Of a stretch of 63,115 bases of DNA, positions 1 to 7,428 are shown one piece after another; position 1 is the stretch's first letter, and the number at the start of each line of letters is the position of its first letter. Below the pieces are notes generated by a model, which had not been told where the DNA came from, made no database searches, and was given only the letters and a program-made list of their open reading frames with translations. Origin of the DNA: Actinomadura sp. BRA 177 (GTDB lineage Bacteria; Actinomycetota; Actinomycetes; Streptosporangiales; Streptosporangiaceae); contig NZ_JABXFD010000137.1 of assembly GCF_013372625.1 (NCBI RefSeq), positions 1 to 63,115 on the forward strand. Direction: 5' to 3'. The position numbers and the translations under genes are program-made.

Positions 1-19
1 GGGCCAGGGGCGGGGGGGT

Positions 20-245
20 AAGGCCGGTGAAGGCAGCCTTGAGGACGCGGTGCCCGAGAGCATGTCCATCGCCAGTTCCAGGTCGAAGTCGGCGGCGATC
101 TGGCCCTGTTCCCGGGCGGCGCCCTTGAGGCGGTTCAGGAAGTCGTCGGTCTGCTGCTGGATGAAGCGCTTCTTGTGTCCTGCCGCGACCTCCGGATCGT
201 GCTGGGCCTCGCCGAGGAGGGCGGGCTGGTCTGGGCGTCCTCCGT
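20..245 (-). pseudogene. TetR regulator C-terminal remnant
   Basis: Reading the minus strand gives a stretch (LLGEAQHDPEVAAG, then an AADFDLELAMDMLSG-like segment) closely matching the ligand-binding C-terminus of the intact TetR protein at 2855-3457 (IGEAQHDPEVAA...APDFDLDLAMDILSG). No HTH domain is present. After DMLSG, codons equivalent to about 18 residues of the intact copy are missing, and the final RVLKAAFTGL segment lies in another frame, so this is a frameshifted deletion remnant. It lies directly downstream of the PucR-type gene and reaches the contig edge. It is most likely a decayed paralogue; nothing suggests that it is expressed. Confidence 0.7.
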
Positions 246-271
246 TGGGTCTTCGCGCGGGGTGATGGTTT

Positions 272-1291
272 TCAGTTGTTCAGGAGGTGTTGGACCGTTA
301 GGGCGAGTCTGGCTCTTGTTAGGCCGGTGGGGTCGGTCAGGTCGGTGCCCAGGGCTTTTCCGATGTGGTCCAGGCAGCGGGCGATGCTGCTGTGGTGCAG
401 GTGGAGGAGGTCGGCGGCGCGGCGTAGGGAGCCGGTGGCGCAGTAGGCGTCCAGAGTGTCCAGGTCTTCGGCGGGCAGGAGGGCGATCGCGGCCACGTCG
501 GCGTTTGCGCGCATGGCGTCCGGAGGGAGCTGGGCGAGCAGCGCCAGCGCGCCCAGGTCGTCGTAGTGGATGACGGGGTGCCGTGGGGTGGTGAAGCGGA
601 GGGCGGTGCGGGCCTGAAGCCAGGACAGGTCGGGGCCTTCGGCGGTGCCGATGCCCGCTTGCACGTCGGGTGGGAAGCGGGTCGGGTCGATGGTGGCGGT
701 CAGGATGACGCCCACGTCGCCGAGAGCGGCCGACTTCACCGGACGGGACGCGCAGGCCACAGCGGCGATCTTATCCAGGGGAAGCGGTGATCGTACTGCG
801 GCGACGCGAACCGGCGACGCGGGGAAGCCCAGGAGGCGCAGTGCGCGGGCTCTGGACGCCTGGTCGCCGTCCGCGCTGATCGCCAGTTCGACGAGGGCGG
901 GGTCGGCCATGGTGGTCCGGGCCGGTCCGTACCTTTCGAGGACGGCCGCGGCGGCGAGGGCGAGCCGGTCCAGCAGCACTTCGTCGAGTGGGACGGGCGG
1001 GCTGGGCCGTTCCAGCCATACTGTGCCGATCTCCTCCTCATCCAGGACGATCGGTGCGGTGCTGGACGCGCACGATTCGGCGGCCGGTTCGCCGTCGGGC
1101 GCGGCGCGCAGTACCCGTCCCGTCCCGTGGATCCGGATTCCGGCGACGCATTCGGCGAGGCCAGCCGAGGCCCGCGCGAGTGCCGGGAGGTCCACTCGCC
1201 GGCGCATCAGCGTGTCGTAGAACGCGACGACGCGGATCGCGCCCTCGGCGTACGAGTCCAGTCCCGACAGGCGTACGGCCAGTGCCTCCAT
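272..1291 (-). CDS. PucR-type helix-turn-helix transcriptional regulator
   Basis: A 339-residue cytoplasmic regulator. The C-terminal 60 residues (LDTLDAYCATGSLRRAADLL...IARCLDHIGKALG...LALTVQHLL) form the HTH typical of PucR/CdaR-like actinobacterial activators, whose substrates are usually small metabolites. The N-terminal 250 residues look like a GAF-like or other ligand-sensing region with no membrane segment. The ATG at 1291 was chosen because the longer frame upstream runs antisense through the hydrolase gene and has non-native composition. It is divergent from the alpha/beta hydrolase at 1388, so that enzyme is the natural candidate target; the 96-bp gap would hold both promoters. The family call is firm, the ligand unknown. 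Confidence 0.8.
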   Translation of the reverse strand: MEALAVRLSGLDSYAEGAIRVVAFYDTLMRRRVDLPALARASAGLAECVAGIRIHGTGRVLRAAPDGEPAAESCASSTAPIVLDEEEIGTVWLERPSPPVPLDEVLLDRLALAAAAVLERYGPARTTMADPALVELAISADGDQASRARALRLLGFPASPVRVAAVRSPLPLDKIAAVACASRPVKSAALGDVGVILTATIDPTRFPPDVQAGIGTAEGPDLSWLQARTALRFTTPRHPVIHYDDLGALALLAQLPPDAMRANADVAAIALLPAEDLDTLDAYCATGSLRRAADLLHLHHSSIARCLDHIGKALGTDLTDPTGLTRARLALTVQHLLNN

Positions 1292-1387
1292 GTCCGAAGG
1301 ATAAAGCGCCGGTCGTCGCGCGATCGGGGCGGAATGTGCAACGGATGGCGGATGATCCCGGCGCCGCCCTTGATGAGGATGGACGCC

Positions 1388-2287
1388 ATGGATCCCGAAC
1401 TCGACGCGTTCATCCCGTTCCTCCCGAAGACCGACCTGTCCGATCCGGTCGCCGCGCGCAAGAGGGTCGCCGAGCTGGCCGCCGCGGCGCCGAGCGAGGT
1501 CGCGGCGGCGCCGAGCCCGGGCACCGAGGGCATGGAGATCGAAGACCGGACGGTGGCCGCGGGCGTCCCGGTGCGGATCTACCGTCCCCGCCGGGCCCAC
1601 GGCGCGATCATCTGGCTGCGCGGCGGCGGCTGGATCCTCGGCGACCTGGACACCGAGCATCCGACCGCCGCCCGGATCGCGGGGGCGTCCGGCGCCGTGG
1701 TGATCTCGGTGGACTATCGCCGGGCCCCCGAGCACCGCTTCCCGGCCGCGCTGGACGACGTCTACGCCGTGCTGACCTGGGCGGCCGCCCACACCGAAGA
1801 CCCCGGCCGGATCGCAGTGGGCGGGCACAGCGCCGGCGCCGGGCTCGCGGCCGCCGTGGCGTTGCGGGCGCGGGACGAGCAGGGCCCGCCGATCCGGTTC
1901 CAGTTGCTCAACCAGCCCGTGCTGGACGACCGGCAGGAGACGTGGTCGCAGCGCAACTTCACCGACACGCCCTGGCAGGACCGCGACACGATCACCGCGG
2001 TGTGGCGGCACTACCTGGGCGGCGCACCCGCCACGCCGTACGCCGCTCCGGCCCGCGCCGCCGACCTGTCCGGCCTGCCCCCGGCCTATGTCTCCGCCGC
2101 GGAGTTCGACCCGCTGCGCGACGAGGACATCGGCTACGCGCTGCGCCTCCTACAGGCGGGGGTCTCGGTCGAGCTGCACCAGTGGCCCGGGACGTTCCAC
2201 GGCTCGCAGGCGATCCTGTCCGCCGACGTGTCGCAGCGGCAGATCGCCGAACTCGGCGCCGTCCTCCGCCGCGCCCTGGCCGCGTGA
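1388..2287 (+). CDS. alpha/beta hydrolase fold-3 (HSL-like esterase)
   Basis: A 299-residue soluble esterase/lipase-like enzyme. The nucleophile elbow GHSAG is at residues 146-150 (Ser148), the acid is in AEFDPLRDED and the catalytic His in GTFHG near the C-terminus. The conserved DYRRAPEHRFPAALDD segment of hormone-sensitive-lipase relatives is at 109-124. The oxyanion motif normally written HGGG reads RGGGW (78-82), so the first His is replaced by Arg, which is unusual. The ATG at 1388 has a gagga Shine-Dalgarno 8 nt upstream; in-frame ATGs at 1373 and 1379 are possible but poorly spaced. It is divergent from the PucR-type regulator. Substrate cannot be inferred. Confidence 0.88.
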   Translation: MDPELDAFIPFLPKTDLSDPVAARKRVAELAAAAPSEVAAAPSPGTEGMEIEDRTVAAGVPVRIYRPRRAHGAIIWLRGGGWILGDLDTEHPTAARIAGASGAVVISVDYRRAPEHRFPAALDDVYAVLTWAAAHTEDPGRIAVGGHSAGAGLAAAVALRARDEQGPPIRFQLLNQPVLDDRQETWSQRNFTDTPWQDRDTITAVWRHYLGGAPATPYAAPARAADLSGLPPAYVSAAEFDPLRDEDIGYALRLLQAGVSVELHQWPGTFHGSQAILSADVSQRQIAELGAVLRRALAA

Positions 2288-2313
2288 GGTGGCCGGGCCG
2301 TGGGCAAGGGCGC

Positions 2314-2844
2314 CTAAGCGTGGTGGTCCAGTGCGGCGAGGACGGCCCCGAGCCTTCCGTCGAGTGGGCCGTCGAGTTCCAGGACCGGGACGTCCTCCCA
2401 GGCGTCCAGCGGGTCGGCGTGGACGAGTTCCAGCAGGGCGTCGTTCATGTCCGAGCGGAGTGCGGGCATCTCCGCCGGCGGCAGAACCTGTTCCGTTTCC
2501 GCCGTGATCGGCGTGATGACCAGCAGGTCCAGGCTCGCGACAGCCGGCCCGAGCGCCACGGAATCGGGCTCGTCCGCCCCGAGGACGGTCATATAGGCGA
2601 GGTAGTCCAGCGGCGTCCGGTCGAAGACGACCTGAGGCGGCGACGGCGATGTCAGGCTCCGCACCGAGAACGCCAGCAGCGCCCGGTAGTCCTCCAGCGA
2701 TGGCGGGGACGCGAACTCGTACCCCTCTTCCTCCAGCAGGTAATACGGCTCGTCCGCCATGACGTGGCCGGACAGGTGCGCGCACAGCGCCTCCGCCAGC
2801 GTCGTCTTCCCGGTCCCGTGCGTCCCGGAGATTCCGACTCTCAT
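2314..2844 (-). CDS. P-loop NTPase / AAA_28-like kinase
   Basis: A 176-residue soluble protein starting MRVGISGTHGTGKTTLAE; the Walker A motif GTHGTGKT is at residues 7-14. A FDRTPLDYLAY segment resembles the DRS/DRT motif of small nucleoside or NMN kinase-like proteins, in which a carboxylate binds substrate. Similar actinobacterial proteins are called AAA-family ATPases without an assigned substrate. A GTG start 6 bp upstream (2850) is an alternative. It lies 10 bp downstream of the TetR gene on the same strand, so the two are probably co-transcribed from the operator region near 3458-3548. Confidence 0.8.
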   Translation of the reverse strand: MRVGISGTHGTGKTTLAEALCAHLSGHVMADEPYYLLEEEGYEFASPPSLEDYRALLAFSVRSLTSPSPPQVVFDRTPLDYLAYMTVLGADEPDSVALGPAVASLDLLVITPITAETEQVLPPAEMPALRSDMNDALLELVHADPLDAWEDVPVLELDGPLDGRLGAVLAALDHHA

Positions 2845-2854
2845 CCCCACCCCG

Positions 2855-3457
2855 CTAGTGCGGGCCCATGCCGGTGAAGAGGGCCTGGAGGACGCGGTCG
2901 ACGTCGGCGTGCGTCAGCGGTTGCTGTGTGATCAGGAGCCTGTAGTACAGCGGGCCGGACAGGATGTCCATCGCCAGGTCCAGGTCGAAGTCGGGCGCGA
3001 TCTCCCCCCGCTCTCTGGCGGTCTTGAGCCGGGCCAGGGTGTCGGCGGTCTGCGGCTGGATGAAGCGCTGGTCGAGCGCGGCGGCGACCTCGGGGTCGTG
3101 CTGGGCCTCGCCGATCAGGTCCTGGTACAGCGGGCCCCAGGGCGGCCGTCCCAGCAGGTCCACGGCCTTGACCATCACCTCGCGCAGGTCGGCCACGATG
3201 TCGCCGGTGTCCCGGTGCTCCAGGCCGGCGGTGTTGAGGCTGAGGACGGCGTCGAGGAACAGCAGGCCGCGGGAGGGCCAGCGGCGGTAGATGGTGTGCT
3301 TGCCGACCCCGGCCCTGGCCGCGACCGCCTCGATGCTGAGCTTGGCGTAGCCGGTCTCCCGGGCCAGGTCGAGCGTGGCCTGCATGATCGTTTCGGTGCG
3401 GTCGGCGGCGCGGGCGGTGCGGGACGACCGGGCGGCGGCGCGGTGCGGTTCGGTCAC
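2855..3457 (-). CDS. TetR/AcrR family transcriptional regulator
   Basis: A 200-residue repressor. The N-terminal HTH (TETIMQATLDLARETGYAKL followed by VAARAGVGKHTIYRRWPSR) is canonical TetR, followed by a helical ligand-binding domain with a TetR_C-like tail. The GTG start at 3457 is preferred because the longer frame upstream runs through the palindromic operator DNA. Two palindromes, at 3476-3489 and 3526-3548, lie just upstream and are the likely self-binding sites, one sitting on its own promoter and the other on the divergent plus-strand promoter. A degraded paralogue lies at 20-245. Confidence 0.9.
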   Translation of the reverse strand: MTEPHRAAARSSRTARAADRTETIMQATLDLARETGYAKLSIEAVAARAGVGKHTIYRRWPSRGLLFLDAVLSLNTAGLEHRDTGDIVADLREVMVKAVDLLGRPPWGPLYQDLIGEAQHDPEVAAALDQRFIQPQTADTLARLKTARERGEIAPDFDLDLAMDILSGPLYYRLLITQQPLTHADVDRVLQALFTGMGPH

Positions 3458-3475
3458 GCGGCCCACCCTAGCGGA

Positions 3476-3489
3476 ACGGCACGTGCCGT
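3476..3489. promoter_or_regulatory. TetR operator, proximal palindrome
   Basis: A perfect 14-bp palindrome, acggcacgtgccgt, 19 bp before the TetR GTG start. It shares the AACGGCAC/GTGCCGT half-sites with the larger palindrome at 3526-3548. A ttgaca hexamer at 3491-3496, next to it, could be the -35 element of the plus-strand promoter. Confidence 0.6.
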
Positions 3490-3525
3490 GTTGACACGGG
3501 ACGGCCGGTACGCCACGCTTGCCAC

Positions 3526-3548
3526 GAACGGCACGGCCCGTGCCGTTC
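3526..3548. promoter_or_regulatory. TetR operator, distal palindrome
   Basis: A 23-bp site with perfect 11-bp arms gaacggcacgg and ccgtgccgttc around one central base. It begins 30 bp after the start of the candidate -35 ttgaca (3491-3496), near the expected plus-strand transcription start, and 24 bp before the leader-peptide ATG (3572). This is a typical position for a repressor-type operator. Binding by the adjacent TetR protein is inferred from symmetry and position. Confidence 0.75.
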
Positions 3549-3571
3549 CACCACCGCCAAGAGGAGATCCG

Positions 3572-3640
3572 ATGGACCCGAGTCGAGGACGTCACCAGTG
3601 CCCCGCCGGCGGACGTCCGGCGAAAGGGCCGCGCAGGTGA
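3572..3640 (+). CDS. 22-residue leader peptide or truncated first gene
   Basis: A short frame, MDPSRGRHQCPAGGRPAKGPRR, with the best Shine-Dalgarno of the region (gaggag at 3561-3566, 5 nt from the ATG). Its TGA overlaps the GTG start of the kinase-regulator gene (GTGA, 3637-3640), so translation of the two is probably coupled. It is too short for a known family. It could be a leader peptide, or the first codons of a former TetR-controlled gene whose body was deleted when the downstream gene was joined to this promoter. Confidence 0.4.
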   Translation: MDPSRGRHQCPAGGRPAKGPRR

Positions 3641-5100
3641 ACGAGTCGGCTCCCACGCGAGCCCCGCACGCACGCGGCGACCATCTGGCCGCGCGACGAG
3701 AACGTGCCCGCATCGCCCGCGAGCTGCACGACACCGTCGCGCACCACATGTCCCTGACCGTCATCCAGGCCGAGGCGGCACTGCGGAACGTCCCCGACCT
3801 CCAGGACGCGGCGAAACAGGCCCTGGAGGCGGTGCGGGACGCGGCGCGCGCGGCGCTCACCGACACCCGCCGCGTCGTCGGACTCCTGCGTGCCGACGAC
3901 CCGGCCACCGGGCGGCCCGGCCTCGACCGCCTCGGTGAACTGGTCGGCACGGCTCGCGCCGCCGGGCTCCTGGTGTCGAGCACCGTCGTCGGGACGCCGC
4001 GTCCCCTGGACTCCGACGTGGACCTGTCGGCGTTCCGGATCGTCCAGGAATCGCTCAGCAACGCCTCCCGGTACGCGCCGGGCGCGCATGCGACCGTCGA
4101 GATCCACTACGGGCCCGGCGCACTCACCCTCTCGATCACCGACAGCGGTGCCCGGACCGCGCCCGAGGCCCCGCCCGGCGGCGGCCACGGCCTGGTCGGC
4201 ATGCGCGAACGCGTCCAGCTCCTCGGCGGGACCGTCCAGGCGGGACCGCGGGCCGGCTCCGGCTGGTCCGTCGTCGCCGAGCTGCCGTATGAGAACCGTC
4301 CTCCCGGGCCGCCCGCCGTGCGCGTGGTCCTCGCCGAGGGACTCGTCCTCTTCCGGGACGGCCTGTCCCGCCTGCTGGAGGCGTCCGGCATCGAGGTCGT
4401 GGACGCCGTCGGCAACGGCCCCGCACTGCTGCGCGCGCTGACCGCGCACCGTCCCGACGTCGCGGTCGTGGACGTCGGGTTGCCGCCGACGTGCAAGGAC
4501 GAGGGGCTGAGGGCCGCGCTGGACGCCCGCGAGCAGAATCCCGGCCTGCCCGTCCTGGTGCTGTCGCAGCGGGTGGAGCAGCGCTACGCCCGGGAGCTGC
4601 TGTCCGACGGCAGCGGCGGCGTCGGCTACCTGCTCAAGGACCGGGTCTCGGACGCGAGCCAGCTCGTGGACGCGATACGGTGGGTGGCCGCCGGGGGCAC
4701 CGTCCTCGACCCGGACGTCGTCGCCCGGCTGCTGAGCCGCCACGCCCGCGAGGAGCCGCTGCGGGCGCTGACGCCGCGCGAGCGCGAGGTGCTCGGACTA
4801 ATGGCCGAGGGCCGCTCCAACGCCGCGATCGCCGCGGCGCTGTTCGTGACCGAGAAGGCCATCGGCAAGCACACCAACAGCATTTTCGGGAAGCTCGGCC
4901 TCCCCCAGTCCGAGGACGCCAACCGCCGCGTCCTGGCGGTCCTGGCCTACCTCAATCCGGACCGGCCGGCGCTCCCCGACGGCGCGGCCCCACCGTGCCC
5001 GGTGGTGCGGCCGGCGGCACGGACGGCCGGGACCACGGTGACGGCGGACCGGCCCCCGGGCGGCCTGCGCACGGCATGTGACACTCCCGGACGAGCCTGA
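3637..5100 (+). CDS. Single-chain histidine kinase-NarL/LuxR response regulator
   Basis: A 487-residue cytoplasmic protein joining a whole two-component phosphorelay. HisKA_3 dimerisation box (RIARELHDTVAHHMS) carries phosphoacceptor His31. HATPase_c spans about 130-218, with N-box QESLSNASRYAPGA, a DSG G1 box and GHGLVGMRERV. A NarL-type receiver (228-365) follows, with Asp279 in VVDVGLPP and Lys334, then a LuxR HTH (377-440). The acidic pocket usually written DD reads AEG (232-234), and no sensor or membrane segment precedes the kinase. A normal NarL-family kinase has N-terminal membrane helices and a separate regulator gene, so this looks like a truncation plus fusion. GTG 3637 overlaps the leader-peptide stop. 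Control by the adjacent TetR is inferred. Confidence 0.85.
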   Translation: MNESAPTRAPHARGDHLAARRERARIARELHDTVAHHMSLTVIQAEAALRNVPDLQDAAKQALEAVRDAARAALTDTRRVVGLLRADDPATGRPGLDRLGELVGTARAAGLLVSSTVVGTPRPLDSDVDLSAFRIVQESLSNASRYAPGAHATVEIHYGPGALTLSITDSGARTAPEAPPGGGHGLVGMRERVQLLGGTVQAGPRAGSGWSVVAELPYENRPPGPPAVRVVLAEGLVLFRDGLSRLLEASGIEVVDAVGNGPALLRALTAHRPDVAVVDVGLPPTCKDEGLRAALDAREQNPGLPVLVLSQRVEQRYARELLSDGSGGVGYLLKDRVSDASQLVDAIRWVAAGGTVLDPDVVARLLSRHAREEPLRALTPREREVLGLMAEGRSNAAIAAALFVTEKAIGKHTNSIFGKLGLPQSEDANRRVLAVLAYLNPDRPALPDGAAPPCPVVRPAARTAGTTVTADRPPGGLRTACDTPGRA

Positions 5101-5225
5101 CCAGCGAAACCCTTCACAAAAACGGCCCGCCGGTGTCCGGCGCGGGAAGTGGTGTTCGAGCCGGGCATGCGGCATGACGCCCCGCCACGGTGACGGGCAG
5201 TGCCCGCGCATGGTCTTCGAGGGGG

Positions 5226-5768
5226 TCAGCGGCGTTGTTCCCGGTGGCGGGCGGCGGACGTGGACAGTTGGGGCGCGCTCGACGACAGGAGCCACAGGGT
5301 GACCGGGCCGAGCAGTATCCCCAGCCCCAGGCTGGTCACGTCCTGCACCCTGCGCGCCAGGGCACCGATCACCATGTTGATCAGCATCGCGAGGATCACG
5401 CAGCGGTAGACCCAGGTGCCGATGGGCAGGGATCGCGCGGCCCGGGAGAAGCAGTGCGCCGGCACTGCCGCCAGGGGCCGCCGCGCCCGCCGCACCCTGC
5501 GCCCGGCACGCTGGAGGAGCCGGCTCAGTATCGCTCCGGCGTACCACAGGGCGGTGCCAAATTTGAACAGGTTGCCCGGCCGCGCATTGATCATCGCCTG
5601 CCATTCCTCGGCCCGTTCCAGGGCGAGGTCGGTGTCCCGGCCGTACATGGCGTGGGCGGCCCGGCGGACGATCCACCTGGCGGCGCACGCGGACAGCGCG
5701 GTGATCTCCGCGACCAGGAGCCCTGCCGCCACCCCGCAGCAGACGCTCAGCACTACGACATCCCTCAC
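5226..5768 (-). CDS. PadR-coupled membrane protein, unknown function
   Basis: About 180 residues with a hydrophobic N-terminal helix (VVVLSVCCGVAAGLLVAEI), an Arg-rich cytoplasmic stretch, and two further hydrophobic segments near the C-terminus (GTWVYRCVILAMLINMVIGA and LGLGILLGPVTLWLLS). The GTG at 5768 overlaps the PadR stop (GTGA), so it is translationally coupled to that regulator. Membrane partners downstream of PadR genes are common in actinomycetes, but I do not recognise this family. Confidence 0.65.
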   Translation of the reverse strand: MRDVVVLSVCCGVAAGLLVAEITALSACAARWIVRRAAHAMYGRDTDLALERAEEWQAMINARPGNLFKFGTALWYAGAILSRLLQRAGRRVRRARRPLAAVPAHCFSRAARSLPIGTWVYRCVILAMLINMVIGALARRVQDVTSLGLGILLGPVTLWLLSSSAPQLSTSAARHREQRR

Positions 5769-6097
5769 CGCGGCTCCAGCCCTCTTAAAACGCCCGGCTC
5801 CGGCGCGGGCGAGGTGGTTCCCGGACGTCGTTCGCGCAGCGCCGCGGTCGCGGCCTCGATGCCGGCCGAGGTGAGGCTGTAGAAGCGGCGGCGCGGTTTG
5901 CCCGGTACGGGGTTCGCGTGCTCCCATTCGCTGTCGAGCCAGCCCGCCTCGGTGAAGCGGTCCAGCGCCCGGTAGACCGTCGGCCCGTGCCGCCCGGTCG
6001 CCTTCATGATCTCCCAACCGTGCAGCTGGACGCGTTGCCGATGCGCTTGGAGCAGCACCTCCAGCACGTCCAGCTGCCCACCGGTCACCCTCTTCAT
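5765..6097 (-). CDS. PadR-family transcriptional regulator
   Basis: A 110-residue winged-helix regulator (VLEVLLQAHRQRVQLHGWEI...GPTVYRALDRFTEAGWL...RFYSLTSAGIEAATAAL), with the PadR HTH and wing intact and a short C-terminus. The ATG at 6097 directly follows an AT-rich promoter-like patch containing a tacatt -10 candidate 7 nt away, consistent with a leaderless mRNA. It is coupled by a GTGA overlap to the membrane protein that follows. The palindromic gtac-taat-gtac next to the start could be its own operator. Confidence 0.85.
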   Translation of the reverse strand: MKRVTGGQLDVLEVLLQAHRQRVQLHGWEIMKATGRHGPTVYRALDRFTEAGWLDSEWEHANPVPGKPRRRFYSLTSAGIEAATAALRERRPGTTSPAPEPGVLRGLEPR

Positions 6098-6116
6098 ACG
6101 TACTAATGTACCTATA
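6098..6116 (-). promoter_or_regulatory. PadR promoter with gtac inverted repeat
   Basis: On the minus strand the bases before the PadR ATG contain tataggtacattagtac. A tacatt -10 candidate ends 7 nt before the ATG, and gtac/gtac arms around taat form an inverted repeat across it. The arrangement suggests leaderless transcription and autorepression. No convincing -35 was seen. Confidence 0.45.
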
Positions 6117-6180
6117 GACTTCCCGGCCGTCGCCGTGGCCGGACGTCCCGCCGGTGGCGGTTCACTCGACGCCGGGCAGA

Positions 6181-6649
6181 TCATCGGCCCGCGCGGGGAC
6201 GGCACGGGCGGTCTCGCTCTCGGTGGCGGACGGTGCGGAGGGCCCAGGGGACGGTCAGCAGGGTCGCCGCCGCCATGCCGAGGACGGCCCGGCGCCACCG
6301 GCGGCGGGGGCGCGGACGTTCGGGCGGGGGTTCGGGTGCCCGCCGGTATTCCTCGTCCAGGATCTGGTGGAAGCGGCGCATCCGCCTGTTCTGGGGCGTG
6401 GCGAGACGGAGTTCCCGGGCGGCCGCCCAGTAGGCGCGGCCCGGAGATGATCATGTTGAGGTAGAGGAGTTGCCGGCGGCTCCTGCGGTCCTCGCCTTCC
6501 GGGACAGGCCCCCATGCCTCGTCCAGGTCCGGATCGTCCATGGCCATTTTCAGCAGTTCGGCGACGGCGGCGCGGCGGGCCTCCTCACGGGCGATCCTCG
6601 TGTCATGGTCGAGCATTTCTCCTGGAATGTCGCGGACGCCGTCAAGCAT
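6181..6649 (-). pseudogene. DUF6082-like protein gene, internally deleted and frameshifted
   Basis: The first part (MLDGVRDIPGEMLDHDTRIA, then AELLKMAMDDPDLDEAWGPV and LLYLNMIISG) matches the core of actinobacterial DUF6082 proteins. Immediately after NMIISG the homology resumes in another frame (GRAYWAAARELRLATPQNRR then MRRFHQILDEEYRRA), and the roughly 20 residues normally between these blocks are absent. The usual N-terminal membrane helices are also missing, while a hydrophobic segment (AVLGMAAATLLTVPWAL) lies near the C-terminus. It is best read as a deleted, frameshifted gene. The 5' end overlaps the small frame at 6642-6923. Confidence 0.6.
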
Positions 6650-6923
6650 TGCGAATGTCCGGCTTGGCGGCGGAGTGCATGCGGCCGGAGATGACGGCAA
6701 GGCGCTCGTCCGACCCGATGGTGGCGCCGGACGGCAGGCGGTCAGCGTAGGCGCCGGTGGCGTCGTGGCCGGTGACGGCGGTGACGGCGTCGCTCAGTTC
6801 CCGGGTCTTGGGGCGATCGCCCGTGGTGCGACAGTCCTCCGCCTCGGCGGCCCGCTTGGCCCGCCTGCTCCGAAATCTCACTCCTCCACCTCCCATTGAG
6901 GGCGCTGGAGAGCATATTTGCAT
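6642..6923 (-). CDS. Hypothetical small protein, uncertain
   Basis: A 93-codon frame with native-looking G/C third positions in its last 60 codons (RELSDAVTAVTGHDATGAYA...SDERLAVISGRMHSAA). Its TGA overlaps the start of the DUF6082-like gene (ATGCTTGA), which resembles translational coupling. No family is recognised, the N-terminal third (Gly/Arg-rich) looks non-coding, and no strong Shine-Dalgarno is visible. It may be a remnant. The stretch 6924-7190 beyond it shows no convincing gene. Confidence 0.3.
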   Translation of the reverse strand: MQICSPAPSMGGGGVRFRSRRAKRAAEAEDCRTTGDRPKTRELSDAVTAVTGHDATGAYADRLPSGATIGSDERLAVISGRMHSAAKPDIRNA

Positions 6924-7190
6924 CGGAATCCGAGGGCGGCCACCGCTATTTCGAACTAGAGGTCACTCACGGACGCGGGAATAGTGGGACATTCTGGCGC
7001 GAAAGAGGCGGGCCGTCATCGCGGCGGGCCGTGAAGGTGGGTGTCCTGGGGCGGCGGACAGGTGCCGAGCCGGGCCGGACGCTCGGGCGGCGGGCGCGAG
7101 GCGGAGGGAAGCGGCACGAGGCAGTGCCGTCGAGGGACCGTGGACGATCGACCGGTGCGGGACGTCCTGCACGGCGGGTGACGCAGCGGC

Positions 7191-7222
7191 GGCCGGGACG
7201 CCGATGAAGCGGCGTCCCGGCC
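7191..7222 (-). terminator. Hairpin terminator after the Scr1/DUF397 pair
   Basis: Perfect 12-bp arms ggccgggacgcc (7191-7202) and ggcgtcccggcc (7211-7222) around an 8-nt loop, just beyond the DUF397 stop at 7234. There is no T tract, as is usual in actinomycetes. Confidence 0.7.
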
Positions 7223-7233
7223 GAACGGGACGG

Positions 7234-7428
7234 TCAGCGGGCCGGGCGCTGCTTGACCTGCTCGATCAGGCCGGCGAACTGGGCAACGGACAACGTGAGG
7301 TGTCCCCCACCCGGGTCCTTGCTGTCCCGCACCCCGATCCCGGCCCCCGGCGCAAGTCGTCCCAGCTCAACGCACTGCTGATCACTAATGCCACCGCTGT
7401 AACTGCTCTTTCGCCAATGAACGATCAT
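7234..7428 (-). CDS. DUF397 domain protein
   Basis: 64 residues with the classic DUF397 pattern: an N-terminal WRKSSYSGG, then CVELGRLAPGAGIGVRDSKD and a C-terminal LTLSVAQFAGLIEQVK. Such proteins are paired almost always with Scr1-type XRE regulators. Its ATG overlaps the Scr1 stop by 4 bp (ATGA, 7425-7428), so the pair is translationally coupled. It probably acts as partner or antagonist of the DNA-binding protein. A hairpin terminator follows. Confidence 0.92.
   Translation of the reverse strand: MIVHWRKSSYSGGISDQQCVELGRLAPGAGIGVRDSKDPGGGHLTLSVAQFAGLIEQVKQRPAR

Noticed and set aside
1127..1387. Upstream extension of the alpha/beta hydrolase
   Set aside because: The extra 87 codons overlap the PucR gene antisense and lack family homology; the Shine-Dalgarno favours 1388.
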